Source: Thermoprotei archaeon (lineage in GTDB: Archaea > Thermoproteota > Thermoprotei > Thermofilales > B20-G17). Taken from it: a DNA stretch of 59,277 nt. The notes under the pieces were generated by a model. The model was not told the origin of the DNA. It saw only the letters and a program-made list of their open reading frames with translations, and did not search any database. Shown piece after piece: positions 43,967-52,921 of the stretch. The translations under genes were made by a program, and so were the position numbers. How positions within the stretch are numbered: the first letter of the stretch is position 1; each line of letters begins with the position of its first letter. Where the stretch lies: positions 1 through 59,277 of the forward strand of contig QMRH01000003.1 in assembly GCA_003650675.1 (NCBI GenBank), written 5' to 3'.

Positions 43967-44926
43967 ATGGACCTCTACTCTACACACGTGGGAAGCTATC
44001 CCTCCAAATTCAGCGTTGAAAACATAAGAAAAATATTTCTCGATACTGTTGAAATAGGCCTTGACTATCCGCCACACCCACAGTTGAGGGACTTCATATA
44101 CATGTACTTGGAACCTTTAATTAAAGAGGGGATTCTGGAAAGGAGGGGAGAGTCTTATAAACTTATAGCCGAGTTCAATGTAGAGGACATTCCTGAACCT
44201 AAGGTGGTTGAGCAGGATATTGTAGTTAAGCTTTCCTCCGAAAGAAAATTACATGTGAAGGGTAAACGGGCGTGTATCACCGGCCCCTTCACCCTTTCAT
44301 CCAGGATAGCGGTTTCCGGCGAAGGGCTCGGTGGAAGTCTACTATACGCCAAAAGTAAAGTACTCGACTATATGGTGGAGTATACTAGATTGTTCACCCT
44401 GAGGGCCTCGAAACTTGGCTATGAAATGATAGTAGTGGATGAACCTATTTTATCTGTGATCGTAGGAAGAAGAATATTGTTTGAGTACACTGTTGAGGAT
44501 ATTTGCTCTGCTCTACAAAGGTTGTTCGAGGGAGTCTCCAGCAAATATAAGGGTGTGCATGTATGTGGAAGACTTTCGCCAAAAGTGAGGGAAATACTTT
44601 TGAACGTGGAGACCATTAATATCCTGGACCACGAACACAAGGACCACCCTGCAAACATCTCTCTATACTCCTACGAGGACCTAGAGTCATATAATAAATA
44701 CATGGCATTAGGGGTGTTGTCTTCGACAAACCCTTCAGTAGAGAAAGTTGACGACATTGTTAATAGGATAAAGGATGGACTAAAAACCTATAGAGAAAGA
44801 CTTTTGTTCGTTAAAAGTGACTGTGGCTTCAAAGGATTATCAGGATATATGAACGCTTACCAGATCTCCTTGAATAAACTAAAAAACCTAGTAGAGGCGC
44901 TTAAAATTGTCAAAAAAGAAGTTTAA
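43967..44926 (+). CDS. Short MetE-family (core-MetE-like) methyltransferase
   Basis: 319 residues, about the length of MetE of Methanothermobacter, lacking the N-terminal domain of bacterial MetE. STHVGSYPSKF and LGYEMIVVDEP are barrel signatures. Zinc ligands can be matched: His and Cys in GVHVCGRL, Glu in DHEH, and Cys in VKSDCGF. Core-MetE proteins take methyl from a corrinoid protein, not from methyl-folate polyglutamate. Its 3' end overlaps the RACo-like gene by 20 bp. Confidence 0.78.
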   Translation: MDLYSTHVGSYPSKFSVENIRKIFLDTVEIGLDYPPHPQLRDFIYMYLEPLIKEGILERRGESYKLIAEFNVEDIPEPKVVEQDIVVKLSSERKLHVKGKRACITGPFTLSSRIAVSGEGLGGSLLYAKSKVLDYMVEYTRLFTLRASKLGYEMIVVDEPILSVIVGRRILFEYTVEDICSALQRLFEGVSSKYKGVHVCGRLSPKVREILLNVETINILDHEHKDHPANISLYSYEDLESYNKYMALGVLSSTNPSVEKVDDIVNRIKDGLKTYRERLLFVKSDCGFKGLSGYMNAYQISLNKLKNLVEALKIVKKEV

Positions 44927-46628
44927 AATACGTATTCTACCATACGACAAGGTAGTGTATGCAGAACATGGAGACCTCTTAGCAGACGTTTTAATCAAAG
45001 CTGTACCCGACTTTATTTTACCCTGTGGTGGAAGAGGCTTCTGTGGACTATGCAGGGTGAAGGTGTTAAAGGGAGTCTGTTCAGAGCCTACAGCCAACGA
45101 AAAGCTTCATGGAGTAGCCTATCCCTACCGGCTGGCATGCCAAGTACATGTGGTATCCGACCTAGAGGTTGTGGTGGAACCTCCTGGCAAACTGCATGCT
45201 CTTACATCGGGTGTAGAACCAACACTAGAGGTTATTGAACCGATTGTAGAGACCCGTGAAATAGACTTCAATAGAGCATCAACACCGTTGGACAGATACC
45301 TAGTTGATAAGATGGGGTTCCGAGGGGTCACTCTCAGAGCACTCCAACAGTTGACTACCATGGAGAATATGCTTCAGGTAAAGGTTTACGGGAACACTGT
45401 CATCGGCTTCTCTAATAAACCTAAGAAACTGGGTCTAGCCGTCGATGTCGGTACAACTAAGATAGCTGTTTACCTAGTAGATTTGGATACAGGGTTGACG
45501 TTGTGGGAATCGTATACAGTTAACCCTCAGTCGCGCTATGGCGATGATGTAATTACGCGTATCGGGGTAGTGATGAAGGACTATAATAAACTTAAGGAAA
45601 TGCATGAGATCACAGTAAACGCTATAGAAAAACTATGTAAAGAAGGGTTGCGTCGAATCGACGTTAAGGATTCAGACATCCTAGCGTTGGTTGCTGTCGG
45701 AAACCCGGTGATGATCAGCATTCTACTTGGAATTGACCCAAGGCCTCTGGGAAGATACCCTTTTGAACCATTGGCATCAACTTTCTTCGAAGGGTATGGT
45801 TCAGAGCTCGGATTTAAGCTTCTACGAGACTGCTGGTTTTACATACCTCCAGCAGTCTCAGGTTTCATAGGATCAGATGCCCTCGCGGATCTCATCACCG
45901 CAGAAGCGCTAAAAACAGGATACAGAAGATATCTTTTGATGGATTTAGGTACAAATACGGAGATAATATTAGTTGAAGACGAAGACTTCCTTGCTTCCTC
46001 CGCTCCAGCTGGCCCTGCCCTTGAGGGGGGTCACATTAGCTCCGGTATAAAGGCTGTTGAAGGTGCAATTTATAGAGTTAGGTTAAGAGACGATGGATCG
46101 GTGGCATATAGTTTTTATGGAAGGGAACCTAGAGGCCTCTCCGGCTCCGGGCTTATTAGCCTTGTGGCAGAACTATTGAGAAAGGGACTTTTAAGCATAG
46201 ATGGTAGATTTAGGGGTCGTTTGGCGTTAGAGAAAAACTTTATCGTGGACAAAGAGAGGGGTATAAGGGTTACGCAAAGAGATATCCGTGAACTACAGAA
46301 AGCCAAGGCCGCTATTTCATCGGTATGGAAAACTCTTTTAGCAACACGTGGACTAAGTGTCCGAGACCTTGAAGCAGTTTATGTATGCGGGTCATTTGGA
46401 TCAAACATCGATCCCGACGACGCCCTTCAAATAGGTCTATTGCCGCCAGTATCTAGGAACAAGGTTTACGTGCTGGGAAATGCGGCCGGAACCGGTGCAC
46501 GGCTTATCCTCAAATCCAGGTATTACAAAGGTAGATTAGAAGACATTAGCAGGAGAATGAAGGTCGTTAAAGTGGCTGAAGGAAAGAAATATATGCGAAT
46601 ATGGGTTGAAAACCTAGCTTTTGGATGA
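44907..46628 (+). CDS. RACo/RamA-type reductive activator of corrinoid proteins
   Basis: 573 residues from TTG 44907. N-terminal 2Fe-2S domain (about 1-85) with CGGRGFCGLCRVKV and LACQVHV. Middle region about 90-170, then an ASKHA ATPase-like domain from about 175: LAVDVGTTKIAVYLVDLDTG, LMDLGTNTEIILV, VYVCGSFGSNIDP. These proteins restore Co(I) in methyltransfer corrinoid proteins using ATP. Coupling to MetE suggests corrinoid-dependent methionine synthesis. No corrinoid protein is in the window. Confidence 0.85.
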   Translation: MSKKKFKIRILPYDKVVYAEHGDLLADVLIKAVPDFILPCGGRGFCGLCRVKVLKGVCSEPTANEKLHGVAYPYRLACQVHVVSDLEVVVEPPGKLHALTSGVEPTLEVIEPIVETREIDFNRASTPLDRYLVDKMGFRGVTLRALQQLTTMENMLQVKVYGNTVIGFSNKPKKLGLAVDVGTTKIAVYLVDLDTGLTLWESYTVNPQSRYGDDVITRIGVVMKDYNKLKEMHEITVNAIEKLCKEGLRRIDVKDSDILALVAVGNPVMISILLGIDPRPLGRYPFEPLASTFFEGYGSELGFKLLRDCWFYIPPAVSGFIGSDALADLITAEALKTGYRRYLLMDLGTNTEIILVEDEDFLASSAPAGPALEGGHISSGIKAVEGAIYRVRLRDDGSVAYSFYGREPRGLSGSGLISLVAELLRKGLLSIDGRFRGRLALEKNFIVDKERGIRVTQRDIRELQKAKAAISSVWKTLLATRGLSVRDLEAVYVCGSFGSNIDPDDALQIGLLPPVSRNKVYVLGNAAGTGARLILKSRYYKGRLEDISRRMKVVKVAEGKKYMRIWVENLAFG

Positions 46629-47252
46629 CCTTTCCCTAATAATAACCTTGTATTGTCGACTCAGCCTGCCGGGTTTCTTTACAATTTCTATATCCTCATA
46701 ATCTATATTGTAGAGTTTAAGGGGGAAGGAAGAGGTTTTAAGGCCAGCCCGCTTAGCCTCCCTCCTTATTTCGGCAAAGAGTTTTTCTACATCCTCCTTA
46801 ATTCTCTTGGATTGCTCCCTGAAAGTCTTTCTATTAACATAGTATAAATATGTAATCTTATCGTGAAGGTAAAGCCTGTAAAGTAGGATTACGTTAACGA
46901 GCGTAAGCGCCACTAAAAGTGTTATAAATACAAATGGGCTGGTTATGCCGAAGAACGGGGGTATGGCTGCAAGAGCAAAGAAAACCAGTGAATATTTGTA
47001 GTATTTCTCCATTTTTTTATCCCTATCAATTAACTGTCTAACTTTAGGTATTTTAAGCCCTCTGAGGGCTATGTCTTCCAGATCCTTTTTCAGGTCCTTC
47101 CATCTTCGTATTCTCCGGGATAATTCAAGCCGCCTATATTCTATAGCTAGTTGATCTATGTTGGCTACAATACCCACCCTGTAGGCGTCTAGTGTTTCTA
47201 TGAAAGCTATAATTTTCCTTATCCTTCTACGGGTTTTAGCCGGAGTGCTCAT
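46614..47252 (-). CDS. Membrane protein with paired transmembrane helices
   Basis: About 212 residues from ATG 47252 (a longer frame from 47294 would overlap the CBS gene). Two hydrophobic segments near residues 90-130 (SLVFFALAAIPPFFG and VFITLLVALTLVNVILLY) are flanked by long basic, helical cytoplasmic tails. No family recognised. Follows the CBS-domain gene and may be co-transcribed with it. Confidence 0.6.
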   Translation of the reverse strand: MSTPAKTRRRIRKIIAFIETLDAYRVGIVANIDQLAIEYRRLELSRRIRRWKDLKKDLEDIALRGLKIPKVRQLIDRDKKMEKYYKYSLVFFALAAIPPFFGITSPFVFITLLVALTLVNVILLYRLYLHDKITYLYYVNRKTFREQSKRIKEDVEKLFAEIRREAKRAGLKTSSFPLKLYNIDYEDIEIVKKPGRLSRQYKVIIRERSSKS

Positions 47253-47268
47253 AACTACCGCCTCAGAT

Positions 47269-48054
47269 TTAAAGTAGACATTTAAGTAGATCACTTTTTG
47301 TGACTATGCCGGTTAAAGTGGAGTTTTCGACTATGCAAAGAACCTTTAACCCCTTTTCGATAAACAGGGAAACTGCTTCTGAAACCGTTAATTCCGAACC
47401 GACTGAAGGCGGCATCCTCTCCATTGCATCGCTTACAAGTAGATGTTGTATTCTTTCCCTCCTGAACCTCCAGTGGACGGATTCATGGAAGCCAACTAGA
47501 GTCTCCATAACCCTGAAATCGGTGATTACCCCCCTAAGCTTATCCTCTTCGAGCACAGGTATAGCAGAGAAGCCCTTTTCCAACATTATTTTACGTGCAT
47601 GAAGGATCTTTTCGGTCACTTGGAGGGTGACAGGGTTAACCGTCATCAACGTACCCAACTGTACTCTGGTTACTTTACCTAGCATTTTAAGGGAATCCTC
47701 CTTCGTGAAGGAGCCTACGAGCTTCCCTTCATCATCGACGACAGGAAGTATACCGATGCCCTTAAAAAGTAACTGTTTAACAGCCTCTACAGCGTCTTCC
47801 TCACTCTTTATGGTTAGGGGGTTTGGCGTCATAAACGAGGAAACATGCAAGCTTGAAACATCGACTCTCCTGAGTCTTTGGGTGGCAAGCTTGGAGATTA
47901 TATCTTTTTCGGAAACAACTCCAATGGGTTTGTCGTCTCTAGTAACTATCAAGTGGCTTACCTCATTCTGAACCATGGTTTTCACGGCTGTTGTGATGGC
48001 ATCATCTTTTCCTATGGTTACTGGCTGATGGGACATCAAGTCACGAACTATCAT
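47269..48054 (-). CDS. Four-CBS-domain protein
   Basis: 261 residues, four CBS units in two pairs. Unit 1 is MIVRDLMSHQPVTIGKDDAI, unit 2 SSFMTPNPLTIKSEED, unit 3 LGTLMTVNPVTLQVTEK and unit 4 VSDAMERMPPSVGSE. Such proteins bind adenine nucleotides as energy sensors. No effector domain is attached. The small membrane gene downstream could be a partner. Confidence 0.87.
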   Translation of the reverse strand: MIVRDLMSHQPVTIGKDDAITTAVKTMVQNEVSHLIVTRDDKPIGVVSEKDIISKLATQRLRRVDVSSLHVSSFMTPNPLTIKSEEDAVEAVKQLLFKGIGILPVVDDEGKLVGSFTKEDSLKMLGKVTRVQLGTLMTVNPVTLQVTEKILHARKIMLEKGFSAIPVLEEDKLRGVITDFRVMETLVGFHESVHWRFRRERIQHLLVSDAMERMPPSVGSELTVSEAVSLFIEKGLKVLCIVENSTLTGIVTKSDLLKCLL

Positions 48055-48214
48055 AAATGCCCCGCTATCTAAAAATAGAATGTCTTTATTAAATTATTAC
48101 AATAGGTAAGGAGGCTCAGACCACTTTGCAACCTACAGTGTTCCGGCTTATTCGACCCCTTCGAAAACACTATATAGTAAAATACGTTTTGCTTTTATTA
48201 GGGTTTGAGCGGGA

Positions 48215-48946
48215 GTGAGGGAAGGGGGAGAGATACTGCGTAAACTTGCACACGTAGCCTTAGCACTACTTTTTCTCGCACCTTATTTGTCTCCTGAGTT
48301 GCTTAGATTTATGGGCGGTATTGATAAAATACATTTTTATATGCTTTTAGCCGCCCTCTCGGCAAGCATAAATTCTATTCAGGTTAAGAAACCCCTTTTC
48401 GGGAGGAGAATCCTCATGGAATTGAAGACTTTACGTAGAATGTTGGTCAACGAGATTTCCGATGAAAGATGGTCTGGTAGAATACCTTTGGTTGAGAGAC
48501 TTAGACAGTTAGCGTCTATGACTGATGAAAGGATGAGCGATTACGAGGATAAGTTACTTAAATACATCGAGTCCATGGAAAGGGATTATGAACGTAGAAG
48601 CGGGTATATCGGCGTAACCTTTGGTGCTATAGGAGTGGCTTTTTCGCAATTATTTTTTGGGGATGTGACATTCTACGGCATCCTCTCGCTAATGATATAC
48701 GATAGCGTATCTGCGTTAACCACCAATCTATTTGACGGCCCAAAAATCCCCTATTCACATACCAGTATTATAGGCGCCTTAGCAGCGTCCAGCCTCCTGG
48801 CGATTGTACTTGTAGTCTTCGGCATTAAACCTTTAGAAGCTTTAATTATAACTCTTGTTTGCGCCCTTACAGAAGCATATTTTATCGAAGATAACCTTGC
48901 CCTCCCCATAATCGTTTCTCTAACAGGTTACTTGCTTGGAGTCTGA
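48215..48946 (+). CDS. Polyprenol/dolichol-kinase-like membrane protein (COG0170)
   Basis: 243 residues from GTG 48215, leaderless with TTTTATTAGG about 20 bases upstream. Starts LRKLAHVALALLFLAPYL; the conserved second half has GVAFSQLFFGDVTFYGIL, PKIPYSHTSIIGALAA and EAYFIEDNLALPI, as in CTP-dependent prenol kinases (SEC59, VTE5/VTE6). A soluble insert (about 60-125) is unusual. Could phosphorylate dolichol or a geranylgeraniol-type lipid. Confidence 0.72.
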   Translation: MREGGEILRKLAHVALALLFLAPYLSPELLRFMGGIDKIHFYMLLAALSASINSIQVKKPLFGRRILMELKTLRRMLVNEISDERWSGRIPLVERLRQLASMTDERMSDYEDKLLKYIESMERDYERRSGYIGVTFGAIGVAFSQLFFGDVTFYGILSLMIYDSVSALTTNLFDGPKIPYSHTSIIGALAASSLLAIVLVVFGIKPLEALIITLVCALTEAYFIEDNLALPIIVSLTGYLLGV

Positions 48947-48947
48947 C

Positions 48948-49490
48948 ATGTACAAGATTGTCGGTGTGGATCTAGCTGGTGTAGAATCCCGCCCCTCAGG
49001 ACTCTCCATAATGAATGCACATAAGGTCTCATTAAAGGTCTTTAAAACTGATAGGGAATTGTTGAAGGTGATCGAGCTAGCGCGTCCCCTACTTGTATCC
49101 ATAGACGCACCCCTCTCCCTCCCATTAAAGGGTTTCTGGCGTGATGTTGATAAATTAATGCTGAAGAGGGGCTTAAGGGTCCTGCCGCCTGGTATCCCCG
49201 GCATGCTTAAACTAACCAGAAGAGCTGTCAAGCTGAAGAGAATGATAGATAGTTTAGGAGTAGATGTGATCGAGGTTCATCCGACATCTAGTTTAAGGGT
49301 TCTCGGAATCCCTCGAGAAAAGTTTTTGGTTTTCCTTAGAAAAAGGGGATTCGTGGTCGAAGGTACAGTAAATAACCATACTATAGATGCAGCTGTCGCA
49401 GCATATACCGGTTTACTGTATTTAACTGGTAGAGTAGAAAGGGTTCAAGGTAAAGAAGGGGAAATTATAATACCTAAAAAACGGCTTTAG
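48948..49490 (+). CDS. DUF429-family predicted nuclease
   Basis: About 180 residues from ATG 48948. IVGVDLAGVESRPSGLSI is the RNase H-like first strand with the Asp, VSIDAPLSLP the second acidic motif; VIEVHPTSSLRVLG and HTIDAAVAAYTGLLYL (Asp) complete it. Proteins of this family (COG2410) are predicted nucleases, substrate unknown. It starts one base after the upstream stop. Confidence 0.82.
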   Translation: MYKIVGVDLAGVESRPSGLSIMNAHKVSLKVFKTDRELLKVIELARPLLVSIDAPLSLPLKGFWRDVDKLMLKRGLRVLPPGIPGMLKLTRRAVKLKRMIDSLGVDVIEVHPTSSLRVLGIPREKFLVFLRKRGFVVEGTVNNHTIDAAVAAYTGLLYLTGRVERVQGKEGEIIIPKKRL

Positions 49491-49511
49491 ATTAGTTGTT
49501 ATTTTAAATGA

Positions 49512-50840
49512 CTAGTCTTTTTCGCTTCTTCTCAGCAGGCTTGAAGGCATGGAGACTACTATTACATTGAAGTGGTGGAGCCGTAACTCCTCTAGCAGGC
49601 TCTCGTCCATGGGTTTATGGTCACCAGTGAATATTAGAAGGTACTTTTCGAGCGTGTGCTCGTCGTTTTGTCCCCCGCTTTTAAAGCCTATTCCCCATAG
49701 TAGCTCGATCTTATATTTCAGCAGTGTACGGAATATTAAACAGGATTCCTTCGATGGATCATAGTGGGAGCAATTTTTACATTTAAGTAGCCTTAATATG
49801 AAAGGTGTGATCGACTTTTCTGCGCGGGGACATGGATACAGATAAAGAAGGGAATCCTTTGGCAACGTTAGGAGCTGGCTATGTTTTTTAAGTAGAATGT
49901 TATAGACTTCCTCCCTTATATTATCCTCAATGAATTCCCTTAAAACCCCTTTATTCCGTATCGTCGTCAAGGGTACCGTTATCTTGCTTATGAACGGGTT
50001 TGGGTCGCCGTCCCTTTCCTCTAGGCAACTCACGAAACTAACGCTTACATTTTGTATATGTGTTGCCGAAACCTGAGGGTATACTATTAACTCGTCCTTC
50101 ATCATACATTCTTTACAGACATCCCAGCTTGGCGGCATTAAAACCTTTTTACCGCATCGTGCACAAACTTTGTAGACGCCGCCTATATAAATATGTTTAA
50201 TACGGGGCGGGGAACCCCTGTCGGCTACAATTAAAGTATAGTTTCCTATACATTTGTTCTCCCGTGTGAAACGGTCGAGACGCGCCACGTTAATGTAGTA
50301 GGTGCCGCCCAGCTTCATGTTTAATCCGCCACTCTTATGTGCATGTCCAAACACATGGATCAAGGGATTGTAGTCTTCCAGCAGGTAGTTTAATTTTATT
50401 ACCCCTGTATGAGACCCCTTACGGTATGGCGTGTACTTGAACCCTCTGTCTAATATACCGTAGGGAGGGTAATGTGAGAGCATTATGGGGAGACTGTTCG
50501 GGGGGAGGTTGTATTCCTCGAACCTCTCCCCGTGACCGACGAGTGTGAACCCCTGTATGTTGACTGGCCCTTGCTTATCTAGATTGTATATTCCATTTGC
50601 TTCCTCGGTCCGGCTATCTATGTCCCAGTTTCCTATAACATAGTATACTTCTAGACCAAAGTTTCTTATCATTTTGAGGATGTTCATGAGCCGGTATGGG
50701 TCCTCGGGGCATCCTATGTCGCCTGCAACAAGTGCATAGTCTACCTCTATTTTCCTGTCCTTTAAGTCCTTTAGGAAAGCTTTCACTGCATCGCGACGGC
50801 CATGTATATCCGATATAGCGACGGCTCTAAGCAACGCCAA
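49512..50840 (-). CDS. Metallophosphoesterase with zinc-ribbon and extra C-terminal domain
   Basis: 442 residues. N-terminal calcineurin-like domain (1-215): AISDIHGRRDAV, VAGDIGCPEDP, VIGNWDID, LSHYPPYG and FGHAHKSGG. A zinc ribbon follows (CARC and CKEC, about 225-245), then a C-terminal domain (about 250-442) with a Cys cluster (CPRAE, CKNCSHYDPSKESC) that I do not recognise. The domain addition suggests nucleic acid binding. It appears monocistronic. Confidence 0.75.
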   Translation of the reverse strand: MALLRAVAISDIHGRRDAVKAFLKDLKDRKIEVDYALVAGDIGCPEDPYRLMNILKMIRNFGLEVYYVIGNWDIDSRTEEANGIYNLDKQGPVNIQGFTLVGHGERFEEYNLPPNSLPIMLSHYPPYGILDRGFKYTPYRKGSHTGVIKLNYLLEDYNPLIHVFGHAHKSGGLNMKLGGTYYINVARLDRFTRENKCIGNYTLIVADRGSPPRIKHIYIGGVYKVCARCGKKVLMPPSWDVCKECMMKDELIVYPQVSATHIQNVSVSFVSCLEERDGDPNPFISKITVPLTTIRNKGVLREFIEDNIREEVYNILLKKHSQLLTLPKDSLLYLYPCPRAEKSITPFILRLLKCKNCSHYDPSKESCLIFRTLLKYKIELLWGIGFKSGGQNDEHTLEKYLLIFTGDHKPMDESLLEELRLHHFNVIVVSMPSSLLRRSEKD

Positions 50841-50890
50841 ACATATCGCCTAAAATATAGTTTCATTACAGATATTAAAAATTGCTATCT

Positions 50891-51601
50891 TTAGTCCTCC
50901 GATCTAGATACCGCGGCACCGCAGAAGGGACAGTAGAAGGCGCCTTCCGGCACCCTCTCTTTACATACTGGACATACCGGCGGCATAGGCTCGAACCCCA
51001 CTTTAAGCGATAACACGATTCGATAGTATTTTTCTAAATCATTTTTTAATGCCCCTAAAACCGGCAAATGATAGAGGGCTAGGATTAGGAAAACGAGGCT
51101 AATTGGCGCCACCAGTAGAAGAGGGTTCTCCTTGAAGAATACGGGAATCTCCAATGAACTCATAATCTCTAGGAATGCTGGGAGCGTTGCAACCATGAGC
51201 ACGATTACTGCCAGGCTGATAAGCGTTAATACCCTCCTAATTGTCTTATACTCGTTTTCGAGGAGAAGCTCGAATTTTCTGGCGTCTTCATCCTCCTTGT
51301 ATTCTTCCTGGATAAGGGAGGAGGGGAGACGCGCAGTAATATAGATTATTTTGAAGGCATCCCAGAAGACAAAGCTGGTTCTGGTAGATACGACATATAT
51401 GATGAAGACTGTTAAAAGAGCTTGTAGGTAAAGTCCATAGCTTTGGCTATACTCGACACCTATTAAAACCATTATTATGTAGGGGGCTAGAACAGTGAAA
51501 ACCGTGGATACAGCGATAATCACGATCGAATCGAAGATATCTGTTACCAATCTTTTACGGAACGTTAATAACACTGAAGCATAGATCCGTTCCTTCGACA
51601 T
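50891..51601 (-). CDS. Membrane protein with C-terminal zinc ribbon
   Basis: 236 residues. Four hydrophobic segments, two near the N-terminus (about 25-70) and two at about 130-185, with a helical soluble region between. The protein ends with a double-Cys ribbon: CPVCKERVP and CPFCGAAV. Unknown function; the ribbon would sit in the cytoplasm. Confidence 0.65.
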   Translation of the reverse strand: MSKERIYASVLLTFRKRLVTDIFDSIVIIAVSTVFTVLAPYIIMVLIGVEYSQSYGLYLQALLTVFIIYVVSTRTSFVFWDAFKIIYITARLPSSLIQEEYKEDEDARKFELLLENEYKTIRRVLTLISLAVIVLMVATLPAFLEIMSSLEIPVFFKENPLLLVAPISLVFLILALYHLPVLGALKNDLEKYYRIVLSLKVGFEPMPPVCPVCKERVPEGAFYCPFCGAAVSRSED

Positions 51602-51666
51602 TTAATATACCTGTGCTAAAAATAATATAGGACTTTAAAATTCTTCCCTTATAGGCTATGGTGGAA

Positions 51667-52683
51667 ATGTCCGAAAGACACACCGTTAGCGTCATAATTC
51701 CAGCAAAGAATGGGGGCCAGCTACTCTACAACCTTGTATACACCTTACTTAAAAAACAGACCCTCACCCCCTCTGAAGTAATAATAGTGTATGACGGAGT
51801 GCTCGACGAATACATTGAAAAAATACTTGAGATGGGAGGAAAGGTTATTTTTAGTGGAGAAAGAAAGGGAGCTAACAGGGCACGTAACATAGGGGTAGAG
51901 GAAGCTAAAGGCCAGATACTCGTGTTTACAGACGAGGACTGTATACCTTCATCAACGTGGATTGAAAAAATCGTTGAAGAGATGAACCAGCTGAATGTGG
52001 AGGCAGTGGCTGGATCCACGTTTATGGCTAACCCCCAGTTCTTTTTCAGCAGATACCTCGACGAAAGCGTCTTAACCTCCTCGCCTAAATACTCTAAAAG
52101 AATAATCTTGAAAAACGACTATCCCCCGGGAGTAGTTATAGCGACCTGTAATTTTGCGGTGAGGAGAGACGCATGGAAAAGAGTCAAAGGCTTCGATGAA
52201 GAATACAAATGGTATGGATCCGACGACATGGACCTGGGATTTAAGCTTTTAAAGGCGGGCTATAGGATAGCCTGCTCCCCTAAGCCAATAGTATATCACT
52301 TCCATAGAACCGCTCTTACGAAGATACTTAAAAGGTATTTTCAATATGGACAAGGATTTGCCATCTACTCCAAGAAACATCCTGAAAGCTCTTTCACGAG
52401 AATATCTAGAGCCGGTCTCTTAGCAACATTTACATGGATAACCTCTGCCATAATAATGGTATTAGGTGGCCTAATATATCCTCCTTTAGCAGTAGCAGGT
52501 GCATTAATGTTCGCTCTACCATACCTGGGATTGCTAGCTTTCTACTTCAAAAAGAAGAAAACAAAATCCCTAAAAGCAACGATAATATACCCCCTCCTAG
52601 ATCAAATACTAGCCTTCTCCTCATCTCTCGGATACCTCCACCAAAACCTGTCAATGAAGCTTAAAACAAACAATAAAACTTAA
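51667..52683 (+). CDS. GT2 glycosyltransferase with C-terminal membrane anchor
   Basis: About 338 residues from ATG 51667 (frame open from 51658). SVIIPAKNGGQLLYNLVYTL and FTDEDCIPSSTW are GT-A motifs; EEYKWYGSDDMDLGFKLL matches the acidic catalytic stretch. Two hydrophobic segments near 250-300. A paralogue of the enzyme at 40390. Likely adds a sugar in surface-glycan synthesis. Confidence 0.85.
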   Translation: MSERHTVSVIIPAKNGGQLLYNLVYTLLKKQTLTPSEVIIVYDGVLDEYIEKILEMGGKVIFSGERKGANRARNIGVEEAKGQILVFTDEDCIPSSTWIEKIVEEMNQLNVEAVAGSTFMANPQFFFSRYLDESVLTSSPKYSKRIILKNDYPPGVVIATCNFAVRRDAWKRVKGFDEEYKWYGSDDMDLGFKLLKAGYRIACSPKPIVYHFHRTALTKILKRYFQYGQGFAIYSKKHPESSFTRISRAGLLATFTWITSAIIMVLGGLIYPPLAVAGALMFALPYLGLLAFYFKKKKTKSLKATIIYPLLDQILAFSSSLGYLHQNLSMKLKTNNKT

Positions 52684-52710
52684 AATCCCCTGAAAGAAAA
52701 AAGTATAGGA

Positions 52711-52802
52711 GCCCCGGTAGCTCAGCCTGGTGGAGCACCGGCCTCGTAAGCATTAGAAGTCGAGCTAGCCGGGGGTCGCGGGTTCAAATCCCGCCCGGGG
52801 CT
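52711..52802 (+). tRNA. tRNA-Thr (anticodon CGU) with intron
   Basis: Acceptor GCCCCGG/CCGGGGC, D-stem GCTC/GAGC, anticodon stem CCGGC/GCCGG, T arm GCGGG-TTCAAAT-CCCGC. Mature loop CTCGTAA, anticodon CGU, with discriminator U73 as in archaeal tRNA-Thr. An 18-nt intron (52749-52766) lies after position 37. A bulge-helix-bulge is visible: CTCG (52743-52746) pairs with CGAG (52761-52764), each followed by a three-base bulge, TAA and CTA. Confidence 0.94.
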
Positions 52803-52921
52803 CTCACAAAAACCTTTGGAATGAGATATTTGTTTAACGAAGTTTATTGACATCTAAGGCTACTACTTTCAAAACATTATCTAAATTATAAATCACTTAA
52901 TTTACGGTAAAATAATCTGCT

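Noticed and set aside
45050-45361. Alternative frames within the corrinoid activator
   Set aside because: Iron-sulfur Cys spacing and ASKHA motifs lie in the 44907 frame; the others have no domain support.
52711-52802. Integration site at tRNA-Thr
   Set aside because: No repeat of the tRNA 3' end nearby and no integrase; the neighbours are ordinary glycosyltransferase genes.
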